A stretch of DNA of 6,357 nucleotides, taken from positions 6,320 to 12,676 of the forward strand of contig PMOV01000354.1 in the NCBI GenBank assembly GCA_003161195.1, written 5' to 3'. Source of the stretch: Acidobacteriota bacterium (GTDB taxonomy: Bacteria > Acidobacteriota > Terriglobia > Acidiferrales > UBA7541). Every line of letters begins with the position of its first letter. Within the stretch, counting starts at the first letter, position 1. The notes under the pieces are model-generated. The model saw only the letters and a program-made list of their open reading frames with translations, was not told the DNA's origin and made no database searches. A program made the position numbers and the translations under genes. Shown here piece by piece: positions 1 to 5,833 of the stretch.

Positions 1-21
1 AGCAAACTTTCATCGCCGCAC

Positions 22-1170
22 GTGATTAATATTGCCGATTTGCGCCGGCTGGCGCAGCGTCGGCTGCCGAAATTGGTGTTTGACTACCTCGACGGAGCGG
101 CGGAAGCGGAAGTTACGCTGCGGGAAAATTGCCGCGCGTTTGAAGAGGTGACGTTTCGGCCGCGGCAAGCGGTGGTGGTGCGGGAGCTGAATTTGCGCAC
201 CAAAATACTCGGCGTGGAACTGGCGTTTCCCGGACTGCTGGCTCCCATCGGTTACAGCCGCATGATTCATCCGGAGGGCGAGTTGGCGGCGGCGCGTGCG
301 GCCGGAGAGTTCGGCACTACCTTTATTCTTTCCACGATCTCCGGACACAAACTGGAAAAGGTGCAAGAGGTTTCCCGCGGACCGCTATGGTATCAGTTGT
401 ACCTCGTCGGCGGGCAAGCGGTGGCGGAAGCGGCCATCGAGCGAATCAAAGCCGCAGGCTACACCGGCCTGGTGATTACCGTGGACACCGCGGTGGCCGG
501 AATGCGTGAGCGCGACCCGCGGAACGGCATGAAACAACTGCTGAGCGGATCGCTGTTGAAGAAGCTGCCGTACGTTTCGCAGGTGCTGTCGCATCCGGGG
601 TGGCTCTACGCGCACTGGCGGGACGGGGGCATGCCGAAGCTCGAAAACATTGTGGTTCCGGGGCAGGGGCCGCTGCCGCTGATCGATGTGAGCGCGGCGT
701 TGGCGGATTCCGCCGTGGAGTGGAAGGATTTTGCGTGGATACGCAAGGCCTGGAGCGGGCCGCTGATCGTGAAGGGCGTGCTGACGGGCGACGATGCGCG
801 CAGGTCCATTGACGAAGGAGCTTCCGCGGTGGTGGTGTCGAATCATGGCGGGCGGCAACTCGATGGCGTTTCCGCGACGCTGCGGGCGTTACCGGAAGTG
901 GTGGCGGCGGCAAGCCAGCAAGCCGAGGTACTGATGGACGGAGGTATCCGGCGCGGGGCGGACATTGTGAAAGCATTATGCCTGGGAGCGCGCGGGGTGT
1001 TGATTGGCCGAGCGTATGGATACGGGCTGGGCGCCGCGGGTTATCCGGGAGTGGTTCGTGCGATGACAATTCTGCGCGAAGACGTGGAGCGCACGATGCG
1101 GTTGCTGGGTTGCGCTTCGATGGAACAGTTGGATTCGTCGTTCGTGAATGTTCCCGGTGCTTGGCGGTAA
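22..1170 (+). CDS. lldD: FMN-dependent L-lactate dehydrogenase / alpha-hydroxy-acid oxidase
   Basis: This flavoenzyme oxidises an L-2-hydroxy acid, most likely L-lactate to pyruvate, passing electrons to the respiratory chain (dehydrogenase) or to oxygen (oxidase). It has the single FMN-binding TIM barrel of the family. By alignment from memory with flavocytochrome b2 and E. coli LldD, the active-site residues are all present: Tyr22 (FDYLDG), Gln125 and Tyr127 (WYQLY), Asp155 and Arg162 (TVDTAVAGMR), Lys251 (IVKG), and the catalytic pair His275/Arg278 in SNHGGRQLDG. FMN-phosphate motifs DGGIRRG (306-312) and GR (329-330) follow. The 382 residues match the family length. The GTG start is the minimal choice: the frame stays open to the left edge and no Shine-Dalgarno precedes the GTG, so the true start could lie outside the window. 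The permease downstream supports lactate as substrate. Family is certain; glycolate or another hydroxy acid, and oxidase rather than dehydrogenase, remain possible. Confidence 0.92.
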   Translation: MINIADLRRLAQRRLPKLVFDYLDGAAEAEVTLRENCRAFEEVTFRPRQAVVVRELNLRTKILGVELAFPGLLAPIGYSRMIHPEGELAAARAAGEFGTTFILSTISGHKLEKVQEVSRGPLWYQLYLVGGQAVAEAAIERIKAAGYTGLVITVDTAVAGMRERDPRNGMKQLLSGSLLKKLPYVSQVLSHPGWLYAHWRDGGMPKLENIVVPGQGPLPLIDVSAALADSAVEWKDFAWIRKAWSGPLIVKGVLTGDDARRSIDEGASAVVVSNHGGRQLDGVSATLRALPEVVAAASQQAEVLMDGGIRRGADIVKALCLGARGVLIGRAYGYGLGAAGYPGVVRAMTILREDVERTMRLLGCASMEQLDSSFVNVPGAWR

Positions 1171-1393
1171 TCCAGATCAAGAGTTTACCAAGCGCCCGCC
1201 GTCGCGAGTATTGGCGATAGAACGGCGAAACGTTGATGCAATAAGTTCGGAACTGGCGAACAGCGAACAGCAAAAAAAGACCAGCTGCAACAAAAGGAGT
1301 GAATTAGTAAAAAAGAAGTGGCGAGTGATGAGGGGCGCGTCGAAGACGGAACAGCACTTACCATTAAGCTACGGAAAGCTGCGGACATAATCC

Positions 1394-1422
1394 TTGACTT
1401 CGTGGCGCAGACGAAGTATCTC
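1394..1422 (+). promoter_or_regulatory. Candidate sigma70-type promoter for lldP
   Basis: TTGACT (1394-1399, five of six bases matching the -35 consensus) is followed by exactly 17 bases and then TATCTC (1417-1422, three of six matching the -10). A second -10-like box, CATAAT, sits at 1386-1391 without a good -35. If used, the first would give lldP its own transcript with a leader of about 120 bases, which would suit the wide gap after lldD. The -10 is weak, so this is only a candidate. Confidence 0.25.
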
Positions 1423-1533
1423 AGCACGCGACGGAATGGGTTGCAGCACGCGGATGGCCGAGGGGAGCCCTTCATGCTGACCAATCGTCCCGGCCCTACA
1501 ACTGAACTTCAGGTAACTGACGGACTGTCCCTT

Positions 1534-1540
1534 GGGAGGA
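1534..1540 (+). promoter_or_regulatory. Strong ribosome-binding site that fixes the lldP start
   Basis: GGGAGGA lies six bases before the GTG at 1547. It overlaps the alternative in-frame TTG at 1532, which therefore cannot be served by it. The resulting N-terminus (MTWTQVYDPLGHWWLS) lines up with E. coli LldP (MNLWQQNYDPAGNIWLS) from the first residues, so GTG 1547 is chosen. Confidence 0.8.
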
Positions 1541-1546
1541 TTTCCT

Positions 1547-3262
1547 GTGACTTGGACTCAGGTTTACGACCCGCTCGGGCATTGGTGGCTTTCGACGCTG
1601 GTGGCGGCGCTGCCGGTGATCGTGTTGCTGGGGTTGCTTGCAGGCTTCAAGGTGCAGGCGCATCTTTGCGCGGTCGCCGGGGCGGCCACGGCGGTGCTGT
1701 GCGCCATTCTGGTGTTTCATATGCCGGCGCAGATGGCGTTGGGCAGCTTTGTTTACGGCGGGGCGTATGGACTGCTGAAGATCGTGTGGATCGTGATTGC
1801 GGCGGTATTTCTCTACGACATTTCCGTGGCCACCGGGCAGTTCGAAATCATGAAGCAATCGGTGGCAGCGATTACGCCGGACCGGCGGTTGCAGTTGCTG
1901 CTGGTGGCGTTTTGCTTTGGGGCGTTTATCGAGGGGTGCGCGGGGTTTGGCGCGCCGGTGGCCATTGCGGGCGCGTTCATGATCGGGCTGGGATTTAAAC
2001 CGTTTCACGCGGCGGCGCTGAACCTCATCGCGAACACGGCGCCGGTGGCGTGGGGAGCGATTGGGACACCGGTGCACGCGCTCGCTTCGGTGACCGCGCT
2101 GCCGGAGAGCGACCTGAACGCGATGATCGGACGCATTCTGCCGTTTACGGCGGTGATCGTGCCCTTCTGGCTGGTGCGCGCGATGGTGAGCTGGTCGGAA
2201 ACGATCGAAGTGCTGCCGGCGATTCTGGTGGTGGGAATTACGTTCGCAGGCACGCAATGGTTTTGGTCCAACCATATGGATAGCAATCTGGTGGACATCG
2301 CCGCGGGCGTAGTGTCGCTAGTTTGCACGATGCTATTTCTGCGGGTATGGAAACCGAAGCGTGTGTGGCGCTTTGCGGACGAACGCGAAGAGGATGCCGC
2401 GAAGGCGGCGCGAAACGAGCAGGTGAAGAGATACTCCGCGGGACAGATTGCCAAAGCGTGGCTGCCATTTGCGATTCTTTCCGTTTTCGTGCTGGCGTGG
2501 GGCTTGCCAGACGTGAAGCTGGCGATGAACAAGGCGACCACGCCGGCATTCAAAGTGACTCTGCCGGACGGGAAACCGCGTCCCGGCCCGGCGGGATGGG
2601 ACTGGCCCGGGCTGCACGCGAAGGTGTTTCGCACGACGCCGGTGGTGGCAAAGCCGGCGGCAGAAGCCGCGCGTTTTGATTTTAATTGGCTGACGGCTAC
2701 GGGGACCGGGTGCTTTCTGGCGGCGCTGCTGGCGGGACTGATTCTGGGACTGACGCCGGTTAAAATGATCAAAATTTTCGGTGCGACGCTGTATCGCTTA
2801 CGTTTCGCCATTATCGCGATGACCTGCATGCTGGGGCTAGGTTACGTGACGCGGTATTCGGGAATGGACGCGGTGCTCGGGCTGGCGTTCACACGGACGG
2901 GATGGTTCTTTCCGTTCTTTGGGGCGTTTATCGGGTGGCTGGGCGTGGCGCTGACCGGCAGCGACACATCGTCCAACGTACTATTTGGCGGGCTGCAAAA
3001 AATTACCGCGCAACAGCTGAATCTAAGTCCTATTTTGATGTGCGCGACGAACAGCGCGGGCGGCGTGATGGGGAAGATGATTGATGCGCAGTCCATTTGC
3101 ATTGCGACGGCGGCGACGAATCAAGTGGGGCAAGAGGGCAACATATTCCGTTATGTGTTCTGGCATTCGGTGGCGCTGGCGGCGATTGTGGGGGTGATTG
3201 TGATGCTGTATGCGTATGTGTTCCCGCAATTTATTCCGAGCGGGTTGACGTTCATTCATTGA
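1547..3262 (+). CDS. lldP: L-lactate permease (LctP family)
   Basis: This inner-membrane secondary transporter takes up L-lactate, probably by proton symport; E. coli relatives also carry D-lactate and glycolate. The 571-residue product (E. coli LldP is 551) is hydrophobic throughout, with roughly a dozen membrane segments, a cytoplasmic charged stretch near 265-300 (KPKRVWRFADEREEDAAKAAR) and a Pro/Gly-rich loop near 325-380. Family hallmarks recalled from E. coli LldP are conserved: KIVWIVIAAVFLYDISVATGQF (78-99), CFGAFIEGCAGFGAPVAIAG (123-142), GLGFKP (147-152), NTAPVAWGAIG (163-173), FDFNWLTATGTG (377-388), GWLGVALTGSDTSSN (463-477) and GGVMGKMIDAQSI (505-517). It lies 376 bases after lldD on the same strand, which points to lactate use, and ends 67 bases before the convergent lhgO stop. 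The sequence looks intact. Substrate preference within the 2-hydroxy-monocarboxylates cannot be told from sequence. Confidence 0.95.
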   Translation: MTWTQVYDPLGHWWLSTLVAALPVIVLLGLLAGFKVQAHLCAVAGAATAVLCAILVFHMPAQMALGSFVYGGAYGLLKIVWIVIAAVFLYDISVATGQFEIMKQSVAAITPDRRLQLLLVAFCFGAFIEGCAGFGAPVAIAGAFMIGLGFKPFHAAALNLIANTAPVAWGAIGTPVHALASVTALPESDLNAMIGRILPFTAVIVPFWLVRAMVSWSETIEVLPAILVVGITFAGTQWFWSNHMDSNLVDIAAGVVSLVCTMLFLRVWKPKRVWRFADEREEDAAKAARNEQVKRYSAGQIAKAWLPFAILSVFVLAWGLPDVKLAMNKATTPAFKVTLPDGKPRPGPAGWDWPGLHAKVFRTTPVVAKPAAEAARFDFNWLTATGTGCFLAALLAGLILGLTPVKMIKIFGATLYRLRFAIIAMTCMLGLGYVTRYSGMDAVLGLAFTRTGWFFPFFGAFIGWLGVALTGSDTSSNVLFGGLQKITAQQLNLSPILMCATNSAGGVMGKMIDAQSICIATAATNQVGQEGNIFRYVFWHSVALAAIVGVIVMLYAYVFPQFIPSGLTFIH

Positions 3263-3308
3263 CGCGTCGATAAAAAAATGCGTGCAGCTGTTTGAGAGCG
3301 TGCTGAGC

Positions 3309-3334
3309 GGGGGCCAGCATGCTGGACCCCTACA
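3309..3334. repeat. Palindromic repeat, copy A, at the 3' end of lhgO
   Basis: A 22-base inverted repeat at 3309-3330 is centred on CCAGCATGCTGG (3314-3325) and followed by TACA. Its arms are GGGG and CCCC, with one unpaired position (G3313 opposite A3326). Copy B at 4639-4664 matches it at 24 of 26 bases. On the minus strand the sequence begins TGTAGG, and that TAG is the lhgO stop codon. As RNA it would fold into a short hairpin with a CAUG loop. No T-run follows directly on the minus strand; the nearest, T7 at 3278-3272, is about 30 bases further on. It may be a REP-like element or a weak bidirectional terminator between convergent genes. Confidence 0.75.
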
Positions 3335-4598
3335 ACATCTCGGACACCATTGCGGTGACTTGCTCGGCGATGGAGAGGGATGAGGTTAGCCCTGGCGACT
3401 CCAGGCCCATTAGCTGGACCACTTGGGGGAATTGCGGGTCGCGCTCGATGATGAAGTCCGCAGTGCCGGTGTCGCCCGGTTCGCGCAAATGCGGCGGGGG
3501 TGCGAGTTTGGCGCGGATGCCGGAATGCGCGGGGACCATGTCCGTGGCTTCGAGTTCGGGCAGCAACCGCTTGGCGAGCTTGGCAAAATATTCCAGCGGT
3601 TCGCGATCGCGTTCGTAGTCGCTTTTGCTTTCGACGTAGCGAGCTGTGGGGCCGATCCACACGCTTCCCGACACGGTTTTTGTGAAATGCACACCCAGGC
3701 TCAAGCCATTGTTGTGGGGCAGCGGATAGACGAGCTCGCGAATCATATCGCGCTTGGCTTTGATTAGTTCGCAATATTCGCCGCGCACCGGATAAATTTT
3801 ATGCTGAGCCATATTTGAGCCGAGCATGGCGGCAACTTCGTCGGCGTAGAGGCCGGCGCTGTTAATCAGGCAGCGGGTCTCGATCTCTCCTGCCGCGCTC
3901 GAGACGCGAATGGTTTGCGGGCCGGGCGAACATTTTTCGACGCGCGCGTTGGTGACGATATGCGCACCGCGGTCTGTGGCGAGCCGCGCATAGGCTTTGA
4001 CCAGTTCTTCGCTTTCGACGATGCCGGTCGAGGGAACCAGAATGGCCTGGAAGCCCTGGACGTGCGGTTCGCGGGCGCGGATGGCGGCGCGGTCGATGAT
4101 TTGCAAACCCTCGACGCCGTTAGTGCGAGCTCTGGCGAGAAGTTCGAGCAGTTCCGGGCCCTCACTTTCCGCCACGGCGACGACAATCTTGCCGGTGCGG
4201 CGGTGCGGCACGTGGTGGGCCGCGCAAAACTCATACAAGAGCTGGCTGCCGCGCAAGCAGTGACGGGCTTTCAGCGAGCCGGGCTGGTAGTACAGACCGG
4301 CGTGAATGACGCCGCTGTTGCGGGTGCTGGCGCCCATGCCGACTTTTGGCAGCGCCTCGAGCAGGAAGACGTCGTCCCATTTGGCGGCCAGCGCGCGGGC
4401 GATGGCGCAGCCGATAACGCCGCCGCCGATGATTACGATGTTGGCCTGCTCGATGGTGGTGGTCCTTTCGCCGAACCCGGCACCGCATTCGGATATTAGT
4501 TTAGCGGGTGCTGCGCTGGTTTGCGGTAACTCGAAGTTGAAAATGGTGCGATCTGAAATCAACCTAAAGGCGCGCAGTTCCGCGAAGGCGGACGCCAC
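3330..4598 (-). CDS. lhgO: L-2-hydroxyglutarate oxidase-type FAD-dependent oxidoreductase
   Basis: This DAO-fold flavoenzyme most likely oxidises L-2-hydroxyglutarate to 2-oxoglutarate, feeding electrons to quinone or oxygen; in other organisms this removes a side product of 2-oxoglutarate reduction or serves lysine/glutarate breakdown. Counting from the GTG at 4598, the FAD Rossmann motif IVIIGGGVIGCAIARAL is at 54-70 with ribose-binding Glu81. The LhgO/L2HGDH signature TRNSGVIHAGLYYQPGSLKA is at 92-111, INSAGLYADEVA at 245-256, HSGIRAKL at 358-365 and GLESPGLTSSLSIAEQV at 398-414. The first 48 residues precede any recognisable domain and have no Shine-Dalgarno; the protein probably begins at residue 49, an ATC codon (4454-4452) behind AAAGGA, giving about 374 residues. 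It lies downstream of the sugar dehydratase on the same strand and converges on lldP. The stop TAG falls inside a palindromic repeat. The family is firm; glycerol-3-phosphate or other hydroxy-acid oxidation is a less likely alternative. Confidence 0.88.
   Translation of the reverse strand: MASAFAELRAFRLISDRTIFNFELPQTSAAPAKLISECGAGFGERTTTIEQANIVIIGGGVIGCAIARALAAKWDDVFLLEALPKVGMGASTRNSGVIHAGLYYQPGSLKARHCLRGSQLLYEFCAAHHVPHRRTGKIVVAVAESEGPELLELLARARTNGVEGLQIIDRAAIRAREPHVQGFQAILVPSTGIVESEELVKAYARLATDRGAHIVTNARVEKCSPGPQTIRVSSAAGEIETRCLINSAGLYADEVAAMLGSNMAQHKIYPVRGEYCELIKAKRDMIRELVYPLPHNNGLSLGVHFTKTVSGSVWIGPTARYVESKSDYERDREPLEYFAKLAKRLLPELEATDMVPAHSGIRAKLAPPPHLREPGDTGTADFIIERDPQFPQVVQLMGLESPGLTSSLSIAEQVTAMVSEML
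4452..4469 (-). promoter_or_regulatory. Ribosome-binding site with apparent non-standard ATC start for lhgO
   Basis: On the minus strand GAAAGGA (4469-4463) is followed by eight bases and then ATC (4454-4452), after which the reading frame runs E-Q-A-N-I-V-I-I-G-G-G, the usual distance from an N-terminus to an FAD Rossmann motif. No ATG, GTG or TTG lies in frame between here and TTG 4562 / GTG 4598, and neither of those has a Shine-Dalgarno. This is either a rare ATC initiation codon, or an ATG changed by one base in this strain or in the assembly. Confidence 0.5.
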
Positions 4599-4621
4599 GA
4601 CAAAGGATGGAACGGTGGCGT

Positions 4622-5728
4622 TTAGATCTTGCCGAGATGGGGTCCAGCATGCTGGACGCCTACAGATTCGAGCAGCAAGTCGTGGGCACGGAGGAAGTGC
4701 TCGGTTTCGGCGAAAGTCATTACGGCGTCCACGGAGCTGTATTCTTTGCCGAGGATGCTTGGCGGTTCGGCGGCGACGGGCAACTCGGGGAGCATGGGAC
4801 GGATGACGTAATAGGCGCTCCCGTGATGCGTGCGTTCCAAGGTGCGCGGGGCTTCTTCTTCGCCTAACAAAATTTCGTGAAGCTTTTCGCCGGGGCGGAT
4901 GCCGCTGATTTTTGTTTCTATTGGGCGTGAGCCGATGAGGGCTTTGGCGAGGTCCGTCACTTTGGCACTCGGGCCGCGCGGGACGTAGGTTTCGCCGGGG
5001 AGGGCGTTTTTGGCGGCGGCTAGAATCGCGTTTACGGCGTCGTCGATGCTGAAGAGAAAGCGGGTCATGTCCCGCGAGGTGACGGTGACGGGGCCGCCGG
5101 CGCGAATCTGCTGGCGGAAAAACGGGACTACTGAGCCGCGGGAGTTAAGGACGTTGCCGCAGCGGACGCAGACGAAGCGGGTTTGCGGGTGACGCAGATT
5201 TGCCTGGATGAAGATGCGCTCTTGCAGCGCTTTGCTCATGCCCATGGCGCTGACTGGTTTGCAGGCTTTGTCGGTGGAGATGCCGACTACGGATTCGACC
5301 GGGAGGGCGTGCTCTTGAATGGCGCGGACGATATTTTCGGCGCCGGTGACGTTGGTGCGCACGGCTTCGTAAGGAAAATATTCGCCGGTGGGGACTTGCT
5401 TCATGGCGGCGGCGTTGAAGACGATGTCGATGTCGCGCAACGATTGTGCTACAGAGGCGGGGTCGCGGATGTCGCCTAGTCGAAACTCCATACAAGCGGG
5501 TGCGGCGAGTGGCATTGCGGCGAACTCTGCGCGCATTTGTTGCTGCTTTTCTTCGTCGCGAGAGAAGACCAGGACTTTCGCGGGGCGCTCGAAGTTGCTG
5601 TTGCCTGTGGTGAATAGGCGCCGCACCAGTGCTTGGCCGATCGAACCGGTTCCACCGGTTACTAAAATGCGTTTCCCGGCGAAAGATGCACCGGCTGCGC
5701 GCTGCGTCGAATTCGTCGGCGTCGTCAC
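4622..5728 (-). CDS. Nucleotide-sugar 4,6-dehydratase/epimerase, PseB/CapE/FnlA type (extended SDR)
   Basis: This cytoplasmic NAD(P)-dependent enzyme probably acts on UDP-N-acetylglucosamine, removing water at C4/C6 (often with C5 inversion) to make a 4-keto-6-deoxy intermediate for surface polysaccharide or protein glycosylation. The nucleotide-binding motif GGTGSIG is at 25-31, FSRDEEKQQQMR at 55-66, GDIRD at 85-89 and NAAAMKQVP at 105-113. The active-site region STDKACKP is at 151-158, with MGMSK (162-166) in place of the usual YxxxK, as is typical of this subgroup. MTRF (221-224) and RPGEKLHE (278-285) also match. At 368 residues it is somewhat longer than CapE/PseB, through a short N-terminal extension and a C-terminal tail. 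GTG 5728 is the only plausible start: an in-frame TAA lies six bases upstream and no other start codon follows for many residues. The last 13 residues are encoded by and beyond a palindromic repeat. No other polysaccharide gene is adjacent, so the product sugar is unknown. Confidence 0.87.
   Translation of the reverse strand: MTTPTNSTQRAAGASFAGKRILVTGGTGSIGQALVRRLFTTGNSNFERPAKVLVFSRDEEKQQQMRAEFAAMPLAAPACMEFRLGDIRDPASVAQSLRDIDIVFNAAAMKQVPTGEYFPYEAVRTNVTGAENIVRAIQEHALPVESVVGISTDKACKPVSAMGMSKALQERIFIQANLRHPQTRFVCVRCGNVLNSRGSVVPFFRQQIRAGGPVTVTSRDMTRFLFSIDDAVNAILAAAKNALPGETYVPRGPSAKVTDLAKALIGSRPIETKISGIRPGEKLHEILLGEEEAPRTLERTHHGSAYYVIRPMLPELPVAAEPPSILGKEYSSVDAVMTFAETEHFLRAHDLLLESVGVQHAGPHLGKI
4639..4664. 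repeat. Palindromic repeat, copy B, inside the 3' end of the sugar dehydratase gene
   Basis: This is the same element as at 3309-3334: 22-base inverted repeat 4639-4660 with core GTCCAGCATGCTGGAC (4642-4657, a perfect palindrome), followed by TACA. One pair is broken, but at a different place from copy A (G4641 opposite G4658), so both copies look like single-base derivatives of a common perfect palindrome. It lies within the coding sequence and encodes VGVQHAGP (residues 356-363); translation then continues through HLGKI to the TAA at 4624-4622. Confidence 0.75.
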
Positions 5729-5734
5729 GACTTA

Positions 5735-5740
5735 ATTGTA
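5735..5740 (-). promoter_or_regulatory. Candidate -10 element (leaderless start) for the sugar dehydratase
   Basis: On the minus strand TACAAT (five of six bases of the -10 consensus) ends six bases before the GTG at 5728, so a transcript begun at the usual distance would start at or next to that GTG. No Shine-Dalgarno is present between them. The -35 region is poor (TGCGCA at a 16-base spacing, three of six). The 105-base divergent space to the cupin gene could hold promoters for both genes. Confidence 0.35.
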
Positions 5741-5833
5741 CGGGCTTTCGCTACGTTGCGCATGGATAGCGTGGTCTAATGATGGTGCGTCAAACCTATT
5801 GGCGCAGCGAAGCAGCCGCACGCTGGAGGAACA

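Larger units (their letters stand above)
1171..1546. other. Long gap between lldD and lldP; no convincing gene
   Basis: This 376-base stretch is more A-rich than its flanks, especially around 1250-1320 (several A runs and a direct repeat GAACAGC/GAACAGC). No clear factor-independent terminator hairpin with a T-run follows lldD. A frame open from 1303 (after a TGA at 1300-1302) gives a locally protein-like stretch of about 60 residues (for example IKLRKAADIILDFVAQT) before it runs out of frame into lldP. An AAGGAG at 1294-1299 lies just ahead of it, but the nearest standard start, GTG 1318, is 18 bases away. I recognise no family in it. It may be regulatory leader, a decayed gene or chance. 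A candidate promoter at 1394-1422 and the lldP ribosome-binding site at 1534-1540 are listed separately. Confidence 0.6.

Noticed and set aside
476..1273. Minus-strand open frame of 265 codons across lldD
   Set aside because: It lies antisense to a gene with a complete set of family motifs; its composition (Pro/Arg/Ser-rich) is the usual antisense shadow of GC-rich coding sequence.
1318..1998. Plus-strand open frame of 226 codons overlapping the start of lldP
   Set aside because: From 1547 onward it is a different frame of lldP and reads as Gly/Arg-rich low-complexity sequence, a typical shadow. Only the part before lldP is discussed, as a weak possibility.
2005..2829. Minus-strand open frame of 274 codons across lldP
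   Set aside because: Antisense to well-conserved permease motifs, with no recognisable domain and no ribosome-binding site seen.
3272..3278. Seven-base A run (T7 on the minus strand) between lldP and lhgO as a rho-independent terminator
   Set aside because: No stable stem sits directly in front of the T-run; the palindromic hairpin is about 30 bases away, too far for a classical intrinsic terminator.
3915..4499. Plus-strand open frame of 194 codons opposite lhgO
   Set aside because: Its Ala/Gly/Asp-rich product is the complement of lhgO codons and resembles no known family.
5749..5771. CGCTA ... TAGCG inverted repeat between the divergent dehydratase and cupin genes as an operator
   Set aside because: The arms are only five bases with a 13-base spacer, within chance expectation for a region of this length.
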